Counted from the stretch's first letter, positions 1 through 6,724 are shown. The stretch is 7,553 nucleotides of DNA from an uncultured Nitrosomonadales bacterium (GCA_903934275.1 CAIZNF010000337.1:1-7553); one strand, 5' to 3'. Translations and numbers: made by a program. Notes: generated from the sequence alone by a model not told the origin.

Positions 1-7
1 AATTCAT
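1..7 (-). CDS. Start of a downstream minus-strand gene, cut by the window edge
   Basis: Reading the minus strand, GAGAGGG (plus positions 13-19) lies 5 nt before an ATG at 7-5, followed by AAT. This is a good Shine-Dalgarno and start pair just downstream of dxs. Only two codons are inside the window, so the product cannot be identified. In several betaproteobacteria the gene after dxs is folE2 (GTP cyclohydrolase FolE2), which often begins Met-Asn; that is a guess from neighbourhood only. The ~110 bp between the dxs stop and this start are filled by palindromic repeats, so the gene may be transcribed separately. Confidence 0.35.
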
Positions 8-48
8 GGTTGCCCTCTCATTCGGCCGGATCGGATTCTTTCTGGACA

Positions 49-73
49 GCATGGTGTCCCGTGCCCACCATGC
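49..73. repeat. Perfect 8-bp stem hairpin, part of a composite repeat after dxs
   Basis: GCATGGTG (49-56) and CACCATGC (66-73) are perfect inverted arms around a 9-nt loop. The hairpin lies in the gap downstream of dxs, next to the 39-bp repeat at 71-109. There is no T-run on either side, so it looks like a repetitive extragenic palindrome rather than a classical terminator. Confidence 0.6.
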
Positions 74-109
74 CTGTCCTGAGCATGTCGAAGTGGTCGG
101 GCACAGCCC
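71..109 (+). repeat. 39-bp interspersed repeat, copy 1 (downstream of dxs)
   Basis: This stretch contains the core GTCCTGAGCATGTCGAAG (76-93). It matches 2046-2084 in the same orientation at 33 of 39 positions by manual alignment. The core resembles the GTCCTGAGC..GTCGAAG family of short repeats common in proteobacterial genomes. The right end runs into the hairpin at 95-113. Confidence 0.7.
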
Positions 110-113
110 GACC
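95..113 (-). terminator. Hairpin just after the dxs stop codon, possible terminator or REP element
   Basis: GGTCGGGC (95-102), loop ACA and GCCCGACC (106-113) form a perfect 8-bp stem starting 6 nt after the dxs stop codon. There is no U-tract on the minus-strand transcript, so rho-independent termination is doubtful. A 3'-end-stabilising REP hairpin is equally likely. A near-identical hairpin occurs at 2028-2044 and a related one at 4852-4868. Confidence 0.45.
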
Positions 114-119
114 TACATA

Positions 120-1988
120 TTAACTTTGGCTCATTTTGTTGATAGCGGCGACCAGTCCGGCAGCATCCAAACCGCAATCCGCCAGCATCTGCGCATGTTC
201 ACCCTGCTCGATAAAACGATCCGGCAAGCCGAGTTGCAGCAGCGGTACGACAACGCCATACTGTTGCAAACATTCCGCCACCGCGCTGCCCGCGCCACCC
301 TGCACGGCATTTTCTTCTACCGTGACCAGCATTTCATGTTCACGCGCCAGTTGCAGCACCAGTTCGGCATCCAGCGGCTTGACGAAACGCATGTTAGCCA
401 CTGTCGCATCCAATTGTTCGGCAGCGGCCAGTGCGGGAGCCAGCATCGAACCGAACGCCAGGATCGCCACGCGTTTGCCTGCGCGGCGCAATTCCCCTTT
501 GCCTACCGGCAGGGCTTTCATCTGCTGGCTGATAGCCACTCCCGGGCCGCATCCGCGCGGATAGCGCACCGCGCTCGGCGCGTTCAGGCAAAAAGCGGTG
601 TAGAGCATCTGGCGGCATTCGTTCTCGTCGGATGGCACCATCACGGTCATGTTGGGAATGCAGCGCAAATAGGAAAGATCGAAACTGCCCGCGTGGGTCG
701 CGCCATCCGCGCCGACCAGCCCGCCCCGGTCGATGGCCAGCATGACCGGCAGATTTTGCAACGCGATGTCGTGGATGAGTTGATCGTAGGCGCGCTGCAA
801 AAAGGTCGAATAAATTGCCACCACCGGCTTGAAGCCGTCGCAGGCCAGCCCGGCAGCAAAAGTCAGCGCATGCTGTTCGGCGATGCCCACATCGAAATAA
901 CGCGCCGGAAAATGTTCGGCAAATTCCACCATCCCGGAGCCTTCACACATCGCCGGTGTGATACCGACCAACTGCTCATCCAATGCCGCCATATCGCACA
1001 GCCATTTTCCGAATACCTCGGCATAAGTGAGTTTGGCAGGCTGCACTCCTGTGTTGCTCCGGGCCAGCTTAGCGGCAATGCCGTCAACCGGGTCAAACTT
1101 GCTTACACCGTGATACAAGACGCAATCCTGTTCGGCATGTGCGTAGCCTTTGCCTTTTTGCGTGACAACATGCAGAAACTGCGGGCCGGCAAGCTGGCGA
1201 ATGTTGCCCAGCGTGTCCAGCAGCACGTCCAGATCATGCCCATCGATTGGCCCGATATAGTTGAAGCCGAATTCCTCAAACAGCGTACCGGGGATCACCA
1301 TGCCCTTGACGTGCTCTTCGGCGCGTTTGGCAAATTCCAGCACCGGCGGCATCCCCTTGAACATTTTTTCGCTGCCGCGGCGCATCGCCGCATAAAAACG
1401 CCCCGACATCAGCCTGGCCAAATAGTTATTCAGCGCGCCGACCGGTTGCGAAATAGACATGTCGTTGTCATTGAGGATGACCAGCAAATTAGCATCGCGC
1501 GCGCCCGCATTGTTGAGCGCCTCGAAGGCCATTCCGCCGGTCAGCGCGCCATCGCCGATAATCGCTACCGCACGCCGCTCGGAATTTCCCAGTTGTGCAG
1601 CCACCGCCATGCCCAGTGCCGCCGAAATCGAGGTGCTGGAATGGCCGGTGCCAAAAGCATCGTAAGGGCTTTCATCGCGTCTTGGGAAACCGGCGATGCC
1701 GCCCGCCATGCGCAGTTTACCCATCGCCTCGCGCCGCCCGGTAAGGATTTTATGCACGTAGGTTTGATGGCCCACATCCCATACCAGCCGGTCATCCGGC
1801 GTGTTATAAATGTAGTGCAACGCGATGGTCAGCTCGACCGTGCCGAGGTTGGAAGACAGATGCCCGCCGGTCTTGCTTACCGACTCGATCAGAAAACAGC
1901 GCAGTTCGGCGGCGAGTTGCGGCAATTGCGCGCGCTCCAGCTTGCGCAGATCGTCCGGGAGATTGATGGAGGTCAACAAGGGGTGCAT
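120..1988 (-). CDS. dxs: 1-deoxy-D-xylulose-5-phosphate synthase
   Basis: Dxs condenses pyruvate and glyceraldehyde 3-phosphate, using thiamine diphosphate, into 1-deoxy-D-xylulose 5-phosphate. This is the first step of the MEP isoprenoid pathway and also feeds thiamine and pyridoxal synthesis. The protein is a cytosolic transketolase-like enzyme. At 622 residues it has the usual length. Visible hallmarks are [13 protein letters not shown] with His43, the ThDP/Mg motif beginning GDGALTGG at 145 and ending in the Asn pair at 159-160, the catalytic Glu371 in [19 protein letters not shown] (421-432) and the phosphate-binding YPRG with Arg478. The start at 1988 (protein begins MHPLL) is chosen because homologues begin Met-x-Pro-Leu-Leu and AGAG lies ~10 nt upstream. 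An in-frame ATG at 1997 would add three residues but sits almost on top of that AGAG. The gene is codirectional with xseB and ispA but separated from ispA by a repeat-rich spacer. Confidence 0.97.
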   Translation of the reverse strand: MHPLLTSINLPDDLRKLERAQLPQLAAELRCFLIESVSKTGGHLSSNLGTVELTIALHYIYNTPDDRLVWDVGHQTYVHKILTGRREAMGKLRMAGGIAGFPRRDESPYDAFGTGHSSTSISAALGMAVAAQLGNSERRAVAIIGDGALTGGMAFEALNNAGARDANLLVILNDNDMSISQPVGALNNYLARLMSGRFYAAMRRGSEKMFKGMPPVLEFAKRAEEHVKGMVIPGTLFEEFGFNYIGPIDGHDLDVLLDTLGNIRQLAGPQFLHVVTQKGKGYAHAEQDCVLYHGVSKFDPVDGIAAKLARSNTGVQPAKLTYAEVFGKWLCDMAALDEQLVGITPAMCEGSGMVEFAEHFPARYFDVGIAEQHALTFAAGLACDGFKPVVAIYSTFLQRAYDQLIHDIALQNLPVMLAIDRGGLVGADGATHAGSFDLSYLRCIPNMTVMVPSDENECRQMLYTAFCLNAPSAVRYPRGCGPGVAISQQMKALPVGKGELRRAGKRVAILAFGSMLAPALAAAEQLDATVANMRFVKPLDAELVLQLAREHEMLVTVEENAVQGGAGSAVAECLQQYGVVVPLLQLGLPDRFIEQGEHAQMLADCGLDAAGLVAAINKMSQS

Positions 1989-2027
1989 CAATGGCATCTC
2001 TGAAATGTAACCAAAAGGTAGCAGTAG

Positions 2028-2044
2028 GTCGGGCTCTGCCCGAC
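2028..2044. repeat. Hairpin GTCGGGC-TCT-GCCCGAC upstream of dxs
   Basis: A perfect 7-bp stem with a 3-nt loop. Its sequence is nearly the same as the hairpin after dxs at 95-113, and both are attached to a GTAGG/CCTAC edge. It lies ~40 nt before the dxs start, inside the dxs leader, where it could influence mRNA stability. Confidence 0.6.
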
Positions 2045-2045
2045 A

Positions 2046-2084
2046 TGCATGTCCTGAGCTTGCCGAAGCGGTCGTGCAGAGCCC
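2046..2084 (+). repeat. 39-bp interspersed repeat, copy 2 (upstream of dxs)
   Basis: Contains GTCCTGAGCTTGCCGAAG (2051-2068), which differs at two positions from the core of copy 1. The whole 39-bp stretch matches 71-109 at 33 positions in the same orientation. Together the copies bracket dxs as direct repeats about 2 kb apart. Confidence 0.7.
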
Positions 2085-2137
2085 ACATCCCGCGACACGT
2101 TACTGGCGAAGACAGCCGTTTGCGGGAGCGGGTGTGA

Positions 2138-2186
2138 GGTGGCTATTCCCGCCCCGGATGCTTCGCAACGCCATGTCATAGCCACC
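2138..2186. repeat. Palindromic repeat with 9-bp inverted arms
   Basis: GGTGGCTAT (2138-2146) and ATAGCCACC (2178-2186) are perfect inverted arms around a 31-nt interior. A competing stem GCGGGA (2122-2127)/TCCCGC (2147-2152) overlaps it. It looks like a palindromic intergenic element; membership of a named family was not determined. Confidence 0.5.
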
Positions 2187-2220
2187 GACCTACAAAAGCG
2201 CCTCATCATGAAGTTTTTCA

Positions 2221-3114
2221 TCAGAACTTTCTCAACACAATAAAATCGGCCAACTCGCGCAACCGTTGCGCCGCCGCGCCGAATTCGGCCAAAGTTTCCA
2301 GTGCCTCGCGATGCAGCCGCTGCGCCATGTCGCGGGCATCCTGTATGCCCAGCAGGCTGACGTATGTCGGTTTACCGTTGTCGGCATCCTTGCCCGCCGT
2401 TTTACCCAGCGTGGCGGTATCCGCTTCGCAATCCAGCACATCGTCCACCACCTGAAACGCCAGACCGATCAACTTGCCGAAATGATCCAGCTTGGACATC
2501 TGCGCGGTTTCCATGAGTGAACCGCAATGCGCGCCCAACAGGACTGCCGCGCGGATCAGCGCGCCGGTTTTGTGGATATGCATGAATTCCAATTCGGGGA
2601 GCGTGAGCGATTTGCCCACACTGGCCAAGTCGATTGCCTGCCCGCCCGCCATGCCGCGTGAGCCGGATGCATGCGCGAGCAGCTTGAGCATTTCCAGTTG
2701 GCGCGCCGCATCATCATTCAGTTGATGCTCCGCGAGCAGTTGAAATGCCAGCGTTTGCAGGCTGTCGCCGACCAGTAGTGCGGTTGCCTCGTCATACTGC
2801 ACATGGCAAGTCGGCTTGCCCCGGCGCAGCACATCGTCGTCCATGCACGGCATGTCGTCATGCACCAGCGAATAGGCATGAATCAGTTCGACGGCTGCTG
2901 CGGCAATATCCACCCGAGCCACATCTGCACCAGCCAACTCGCCTGCGGCAAACGCCAGCAACGGGCGCACGCGCTTTCCGCCATCCAGCACCGCATAGCG
3001 CATCGCCCCGTGCAAGCGTTGCGGGGCAATTTCCGCATTCGGCAACAACCCCCGCAGCACGCCCTCAAATCGCGTCTGGTGGGAGGTGATCCAACTCTGA
3101 AAATCGACACTCAT
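2221..3114 (-). CDS. ispA: Farnesyl diphosphate synthase (short-chain trans-prenyltransferase)
   Basis: IspA condenses dimethylallyl diphosphate with two isopentenyl diphosphates to geranyl and then farnesyl diphosphate, the precursor of undecaprenyl phosphate and the quinone side chain. It is cytosolic and Mg-dependent. The 297-residue length is typical. Key motifs are GGKRVRP (45-51), the first Asp-rich motif DDMPCMDDD with RRGKPTCH (86-104), the GDSLQ helix (116-120), HKTG (181-184) and the second Asp-rich motif DDVLD (224-228), followed by the LGKTAGKD-type segment (236-243). The insertion between the aspartates of the first motif fits the bacterial farnesyl type, although a geranyl or geranylgeranyl product cannot be excluded by reading alone. 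The ATG overlaps the xseB stop (TAATG), implying translational coupling. No strong independent Shine-Dalgarno is visible. Confidence 0.96.
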   Translation of the reverse strand: MSVDFQSWITSHQTRFEGVLRGLLPNAEIAPQRLHGAMRYAVLDGGKRVRPLLAFAAGELAGADVARVDIAAAAVELIHAYSLVHDDMPCMDDDVLRRGKPTCHVQYDEATALLVGDSLQTLAFQLLAEHQLNDDAARQLEMLKLLAHASGSRGMAGGQAIDLASVGKSLTLPELEFMHIHKTGALIRAAVLLGAHCGSLMETAQMSKLDHFGKLIGLAFQVVDDVLDCEADTATLGKTAGKDADNGKPTYVSLLGIQDARDMAQRLHREALETLAEFGAAAQRLRELADFIVLRKF

Positions 3115-3356
3115 TAATTAGACCCCATCTCACCGCTGGCGGAGAAGTCCTTCAACACGCCATTTTCCAGCACGCTCACTTGCTGTTGCGCATCTTCGAG
3201 GCGACCACGGCAGAACGACAATAATTCCGCCCCGCGTTTATAGGCGGCCAGCGAATCTTCCAGCGGCATCTTGCCAGCCTCCATGTCGGCGACAATCCGC
3301 TCAAGCTCGGCCATTGCCGACTCGAAATCAATTATTTTTTGCGATTTACCAGCCAT
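3114..3356 (-). CDS. xseB: Exodeoxyribonuclease VII small subunit
   Basis: XseB is the small subunit of exonuclease VII. Several copies bind the XseA large subunit, and the complex degrades single-stranded DNA from both ends. The 80-residue protein has the family core: an N-terminal helix with FESAMAELERIVADMEAG (residues 11-28), then PLEDSLAAYKRGAELLSFCR, then a second helix LEDAQQQV. A short, poorly conserved C-terminal tail follows. The start has a good Shine-Dalgarno, GAGGT, about 6 nt before the ATG. It is the first gene of the xseB-ispA-dxs unit, an arrangement widespread in proteobacteria. The stop codon shares a base with the ispA start. Confidence 0.94.
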   Translation of the reverse strand: MAGKSQKIIDFESAMAELERIVADMEAGKMPLEDSLAAYKRGAELLSFCRGRLEDAQQQVSVLENGVLKDFSASGEMGSN

Positions 3357-3383
3357 GATAACCTCAGCTTGCGAAAGGTCGGC

Positions 3384-3413
3384 ATTTTACCCAACCCGCC
3401 CTGACTGAGCCAA
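3384..3413 (-). promoter_or_regulatory. Possible sigma-70 promoter for xseB-ispA-dxs
   Basis: On the minus strand TTGGCT (plus 3408-3413) and TAAAAT (plus 3384-3389) are separated by 18 nt. They match the -35 and -10 boxes moderately well. The predicted start at about 3377 leaves a ~20-nt leader containing the xseB Shine-Dalgarno. The call rests on motif and position only. Confidence 0.4.
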
Positions 3414-3458
3414 TTTATATTGCCCCATGCAAATAAATCGCGGAGAATCCACGCGCGC

Positions 3459-3604
3459 CCTCTTGCTCATAAATCTTGGCTATCCACTCACAACAAAGCC
3501 CACAAAGTGCGCGAAAATGGAAATTGATGCACTTTACAATCGGCCTTCACGTAAGTTGGGCAAAGCGTAGCGTGCCCACCCTTGTGAAGCTTATGAGCAA
3601 CCTC
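3459..3604. mobile_element. MITE-like element with 10-bp terminal inverted repeats
   Basis: TTGCTCATAA (3463-3472) and TTATGAGCAA (3591-3600) are perfect inverted ends of a 138-bp segment. Each is immediately flanked by CCTC in direct orientation (3459-3462 and 3601-3604), as expected of a 4-bp target duplication. Inside are two more inverted pairs: AAAGTGC/GCACTTT (3504-3510/3529-3535) and TGGGCA/TGCCCA (3557-3562/3573-3578). There is no coding capacity. The right end stops 2 nt before the transporter ATG. A chance arrangement is possible. Confidence 0.4.
3557..3578. repeat. TGGGCA...TGCCCA palindrome
   Basis: Six-base inverted arms around AAGCGTAGCG. Similar GTTGGGCAAAGCG..GCCCACC palindromes are frequent intergenic repeats in proteobacteria. 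It lies within the MITE-like segment upstream of the transporter gene. Confidence 0.5.
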
Positions 3605-3606
3605 GC

Positions 3607-4479
3607 ATGAAATCATCCTGGATGCTGGTCGCCGGATTGCTGTTCGGTTGCATGGGCGTGTTCGTCAAACTTGGCGCGCCATATTTTTCACATATTGAAC
3701 TGGTGTTTTATCGTTCATTTTTCGGCCTGCTGCTGGTCTGCCTCATCATGCGTCAGCAGCGCATCAGCGCCGCCACGCAACACTGGCGCTCACACTTGTG
3801 GCGCGGCATTTCCGGTTCGGTGGCCCTCGCGCTGTTTTTTTACTGCATCACCGTGCTGCCGCTTGCCACCGCCGTTACGCTCAACTACACCGCGCCGCTG
3901 TTTCTCACCATCCTTACCATGCTGGTGTTCAAGGAAAAAATTCATCCGCCGCTGACCATTTCAATCGGTCTGGGATTCTGCGGCGTGGTACTGCTGCTGC
4001 AACCGACACTCCAGCAAGACCAATTGCTGCCCGGCCTGCTCGGCCTGATCTCCGGCTTCCTCGCAGGGGTCGCCTACCTCAACGTCAAGCATCTCGGCAT
4101 GATCGGCGAACCGGACACGCGCACAGTGTTTTATTTCAGCGCGATCGCCTCTCTCGGCAGCGGCGTGTGGATGCTGTTTGGCACGGTGCATGCGATCACG
4201 CCGCAGGGCTTCGCCATCCTGCTCGGACTGAGCGGCAGCGGCACACTCGCGCAACTTGCCATGACGCGCGCCTACCGCACCGGCAAGACGTTAGTGGTCG
4301 GCAGCCTGGCCTACAGCACTATCATATTCGCCAGCCTGTTCGGCATGTTGCTATGGGATGAAATTCTGAATCTGAGCAGCTGGCTGGGTATGGTGTTCAT
4401 CATCGCCAGCGGTGTGCTAAGCTTGCGCCTGTCACCCCAACACCAGCTCGAAAAAACGCCCAGAAAAGGAAAGCCATGA
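3607..4479 (+). CDS. EamA-domain DMT-family transporter
   Basis: A 290-residue inner-membrane protein of the drug/metabolite transporter superfamily, with the normal ten-helix plan made of two EamA repeats. Hydrophobic segments fall at about residues 5-22, 30-48, 67-85, 88-108, 115-132, 140-160, 173-192, 202-220, 234-250 and 256-274. The first repeat has the typical stretch LPLATAVTLNYTAPLFLTIL ending in Lys-Glu-Lys (109-111). The second carries the matching AYRTGKTLVVGSLAYSTIIF and WDE motif. Substrate is unknown: family members export amino acids, nucleosides or other metabolites. The ATG at 3607 has no clear Shine-Dalgarno, and a repeat-like segment abuts it, so the native leader may have been replaced. 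The last codons overlap the start of the STAS-like gene by 4 bp (ATGA), suggesting coupled translation. Confidence 0.9.
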   Translation: MKSSWMLVAGLLFGCMGVFVKLGAPYFSHIELVFYRSFFGLLLVCLIMRQQRISAATQHWRSHLWRGISGSVALALFFYCITVLPLATAVTLNYTAPLFLTILTMLVFKEKIHPPLTISIGLGFCGVVLLLQPTLQQDQLLPGLLGLISGFLAGVAYLNVKHLGMIGEPDTRTVFYFSAIASLGSGVWMLFGTVHAITPQGFAILLGLSGSGTLAQLAMTRAYRTGKTLVVGSLAYSTIIFASLFGMLLWDEILNLSSWLGMVFIIASGVLSLRLSPQHQLEKTPRKGKP

Positions 4480-4823
4480 TCACCATCGAACAATCGGACA
4501 ACCTCGTTAACGTCGCCGTGCTCGGCGAATTCACTCTCGCTGACTTCAAGGCGTTTGAAGAACAATCACTGTACAAACTCGAATCTCCCGGCCCGCTGAA
4601 TTTACTGTTTGACCTGCGCGCGATGATCGACTACACCGTCGATGTCGCATGGGAAGAAATAAAATTTTTCAGCCGCGAACACAACCACGACTTCAGCAAA
4701 GTCGCCGTCGTCACCGACGACCAATGGCTTACATGGCAGGCATGGCTGTCGAGGCTGTTTATTGATGCCGAAATTTGCGTATTTACGGACTACGATGAGG
4801 CACTGGCCTGGGTGCAGGGTTAA
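4476..4823 (+). CDS. SpoIIAA/STAS-like domain protein
   Basis: A soluble 115-residue protein whose pattern fits the SpoIIAA-like family (related to STAS domains): strand MITIEQSDNLVNVAVLGEFT, helix TLADFKAFEEQSL, strand LNLLFDLRAM (42-51), a helical WEEIKFFSREH, strand KVAVVTDDQW, and a C-terminal ICVFTDYDEALAWV. Relatives are proposed to bind small hydrophobic ligands or partner proteins, but most have no established role. There is no signal peptide or membrane segment. The start overlaps the transporter stop, and an AAGGA Shine-Dalgarno (4466-4470) lies inside the upstream gene. A role as cytosolic partner or regulator of the transporter is inferred only from this coupling. Confidence 0.8.
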   Translation: MITIEQSDNLVNVAVLGEFTLADFKAFEEQSLYKLESPGPLNLLFDLRAMIDYTVDVAWEEIKFFSREHNHDFSKVAVVTDDQWLTWQAWLSRLFIDAEICVFTDYDEALAWVQG

Positions 4824-4851
4824 CGTGGGCACCAGATGCAATTAAATAACT

Positions 4852-4868
4852 GGCGGGTAGAACCCGCC
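4852..4868. terminator. Bidirectional hairpin between convergent genes
   Basis: GGCGGGT (4852-4858), loop AGA and ACCCGCC (4862-4868) form a perfect 7-bp GC-rich stem. It lies between the STAS-like gene stop (4823) and the comM stop (4902). T-rich but interrupted flanks follow on both strands, so it could end transcription from both sides. It also resembles the hairpins at 95-113 and 2028-2044, so it may be a repeat recruited as a terminator. Confidence 0.5.
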
Positions 4869-4901
4869 TTACGTTATTGCACTACTGATAGAGGAATAGA
4901 A

Positions 4902-6392
4902 CTAGAGATTCAACCGCCGGTACTGCACCGCTTCGGCAATATGCTTGGTGGCGATGTCGCTTACCCCTTCCAGATCGGCGATAGTGCGCGCGACTTTGAG
5001 CACGCGGTGATAGGCACGTGCGGAAAGATTGAGGCGGCTGATCGCTTGTTGCAGCAATGCAACACCTTGCGCATCGGGGGCACATAACGCATCGATCTCG
5101 GTCACAGAAAGTTGCGCATTAGCCTTGTCCTGCCGGGCAAGCTGGCGTTGCCGCGCAATTTCCACACGAGCCTGCAAGTTTGCGCTGGTCTCACCATCTG
5201 CCTTGTTGAGTAAATCATCCTGCGCCACGGCGGGCACTTCGATCTGGATGTCGATACGATCCAGTAGCGGGCCGGAAATCTTGCTGCGGTAGCGCGACAC
5301 CTGATCTGGCGTGCAGCGGCATTTGCCGTTGTAGTGGCCGAGATAACCGCACGGACAGGGGTTCATTGCGGCGATAAGCTGAAACTGCGCCGGAAAATCG
5401 GCACGTTTTGCAGCGCGCGAAATGGTGATGCGCCCCGATTCCATTGGTTCGCGTAACACCTCCAGCACGCTGCGCTCGAATTCCGGCAGCTCGTCGAGAA
5501 ACAGCACGCCGTGCAGCGCCATCGAAATTTCGCCGGGGCGCGGGTTACTGCCGCCGCCGACCAGTGCCACGCCCGATGCGGTGTGATGTGGCGAGCGGTA
5601 CGGGCGAGTCTTCCACTTCGCCACATCGAAGTGTCCATCCAGCGATTGCAATGCCGCGCTTTGCAACGCTTCGACCTCAGTCATCTGCGGCAAGATGCCG
5701 GGGAAGCGAGCCGCCAACATGGATTTACCGGTTCCCGGCGGGCCGACCATCAGCACGCTATGCCCGCCCGCTGCGGCGATCTCCAGCGCGCGTTTGACTT
5801 GCGCCTGCCCCTTCACTTCGCGCATATCCGGGTAGTGCGGCACGACCCTCTGCGGCTGGCTGATATACGGCGCAATACTTTCCCTGCCTGCGAGATGTGC
5901 CGCCACTTGCAGCAGCGACTGCGCCGGATACACGGTCGCCGCCTCCACCAACGCGGCTTCGGCGGCGTTCGCCTGCGGCAGGATGAAGGCGCGCCCACTG
6001 CTGGCGGCGCGGTAGGTCATCGCCAGCGCGCCGCGTATCGGACGCAGCTCGCCGGTCAGCGCAAGCTCTCCGGCATATTCGTATTCGGCGAGCTTGTTGG
6101 AAGGGATTTGACCGGTTGCTGCGAGAATACCCAACGCGATGGGCAAATCGAATCGCCCGCTTTCCTTGGGCAGGTCGGCAGGGGCGAGATTGACGGTAAT
6201 GCGGCGCGCCGGAAAATCGAACTGACAATTCTGCAAAGCGGCGCGCACCCGATCCTTGCTTTCCTTGACTTCGGTTTCCGGCAAACCGACGATGGTGAAA
6301 TTGGGCAAACCGTTGGCGAGATGCACTTCGACGGTGACCAGTGCAGCCTCCATGCCGGAGAGTGCGCGGCTGTAGAGCACCGCGAGACTCAT
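4902..6392 (-). CDS. comM: ComM/YifB family AAA+ ATPase, Mg-chelatase-like
   Basis: ComM is a hexameric branch-migration helicase that promotes integration of incoming single-stranded DNA during natural transformation. The family is widespread also in bacteria not known to be competent. The 496-residue protein has the expected order: an N-terminal Lon-protease-like fold (MSLAVLYSRALSGMEA onward), the AAA+ core with Walker A GPPGTGKS (217-224) and Walker B VLFLDELPEF (296-305), a cysteine cluster NPCPCGYLG...CRC (Cys346, 348, 358, 360), the LLDRID arginine region (Arg379) and the C-terminal Mg-chelatase domain ending QYRRLNL. The start at 6392 is chosen because homologues begin at MSLAV. The reading frame stays open upstream to 6497 only because it runs through a palindromic repeat and into ubiK. 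The Shine-Dalgarno is weak, with GGGA of the repeat about 12 nt away. It follows ubiK with a 64-bp gap. Confidence 0.95.
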   Translation of the reverse strand: MSLAVLYSRALSGMEAALVTVEVHLANGLPNFTIVGLPETEVKESKDRVRAALQNCQFDFPARRITVNLAPADLPKESGRFDLPIALGILAATGQIPSNKLAEYEYAGELALTGELRPIRGALAMTYRAASSGRAFILPQANAAEAALVEAATVYPAQSLLQVAAHLAGRESIAPYISQPQRVVPHYPDMREVKGQAQVKRALEIAAAGGHSVLMVGPPGTGKSMLAARFPGILPQMTEVEALQSAALQSLDGHFDVAKWKTRPYRSPHHTASGVALVGGGSNPRPGEISMALHGVLFLDELPEFERSVLEVLREPMESGRITISRAAKRADFPAQFQLIAAMNPCPCGYLGHYNGKCRCTPDQVSRYRSKISGPLLDRIDIQIEVPAVAQDDLLNKADGETSANLQARVEIARQRQLARQDKANAQLSVTEIDALCAPDAQGVALLQQAISRLNLSARAYHRVLKVARTIADLEGVSDIATKHIAEAVQYRRLNL

Positions 6393-6397
6393 AATGA

Positions 6398-6425
6398 TGT
6401 CATTCCCGCGCAGGCGGGAATGACA
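6398..6425. repeat. dRS3-like palindrome in the comM leader
   Basis: TGTCATTCCCGC (6398-6409) and GCGGGAATGACA (6414-6425) are perfect 12-bp inverted arms around a 4-nt loop. The core is exactly ATTCCC-N8-GGGAAT, the consensus of the dRS3 repeats known from Neisseria and seen in other proteobacteria. It sits 5 nt from the comM start codon, between ubiK and comM, and would be in their shared transcript. Confidence 0.75.
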
Positions 6426-6456
6426 AAACCCCAAAATTTTTCTGGCAACTTCAAAA

Positions 6457-6693
6457 TTATTTGCGCTGCGCTTCCAGTGCTGCAACCCGTACCTCAAGTG
6501 CAGTCAGATGTTCGCGCGTGCGCGCCAGCACCTGCGCTTGGATGTCAAAGTCTTCGCGGGTTACCAGATCGAGTTTGGCGAAGCCTTGCATAAGCAGGGC
6601 GCGGACATTTTTTTCAATATCCTTGGCCGGGCTACTTTTCATTACCTCGCTCAATTTGGCGGATAAGTCGTCAAAGATTTTTGCGTTAAGCAT
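6457..6693 (-). CDS. ubiK: UbiK (YqiC/BMFP family) ubiquinone biosynthesis accessory factor
   Basis: UbiK aids the late, aerobic steps of ubiquinone synthesis by interacting with the lipid-binding factor UbiJ and the Ubi hydroxylase complex. It can also associate with membranes. The 78-residue protein matches the family: N-terminal LNAKIFDDLSAKLSEVMKSSP, an amphipathic middle ending in QGFAKLDLVTREDFDIQA (37-54), and a C-terminal coiled coil in which Leu and Val recur at heptad spacing (about 57-76, ending LEAQRK). A strong AGGAGA Shine-Dalgarno lies ~8 nt before the ATG. It is codirectional with comM 64 bp downstream, likely in one operon, and divergent from the sigma-54 promoter region. Confidence 0.9.
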   Translation of the reverse strand: MLNAKIFDDLSAKLSEVMKSSPAKDIEKNVRALLMQGFAKLDLVTREDFDIQAQVLARTREHLTALEVRVAALEAQRK

Positions 6694-6724
6694 AGTTTGG
6701 TCTCCTGTTGTTGATACGCCCCGA

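Larger units (their letters stand above)
1998..2220. other. Repeat-filled spacer between ispA and dxs
   Basis: These ~220 bp hold no credible gene. They consist almost wholly of palindromic modules: a hairpin at 2028-2044, the 39-bp repeat at 2046-2084, and a 9-bp inverted repeat at 2138-2146/2178-2186. The block is further bracketed by inverted GTAGGTCGG (2024-2032) and CCGACCTAC (2185-2193). I see no convincing promoter for dxs here, so dxs is probably read through from the xseB promoter. Confidence 0.6.

Noticed and set aside
6..2003. Long plus-strand open frame (665 codons) covering dxs
   Set aside because: It lies antisense to a clearly recognisable dxs. Its translation is rich in His, Arg and Gln with no domain pattern, as expected for the complement of a GC-rich gene.
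3584..3610. Short GTG-started leader peptide overlapping the transporter ATG
   Set aside because: Eight codons, no Shine-Dalgarno, and it lies within the MITE-like end; not supportable.
6393..6497. N-terminal extension of comM to 6497
   Set aside because: The added 35 residues translate the palindromic repeat and part of ubiK in another frame. Homologues start at MSLAV (6392).
5511..6593. Long plus-strand open frame (360 codons) over comM and ubiK
   Set aside because: It runs antisense to comM through its Walker motifs and across the palindromic repeat; no protein-like features.
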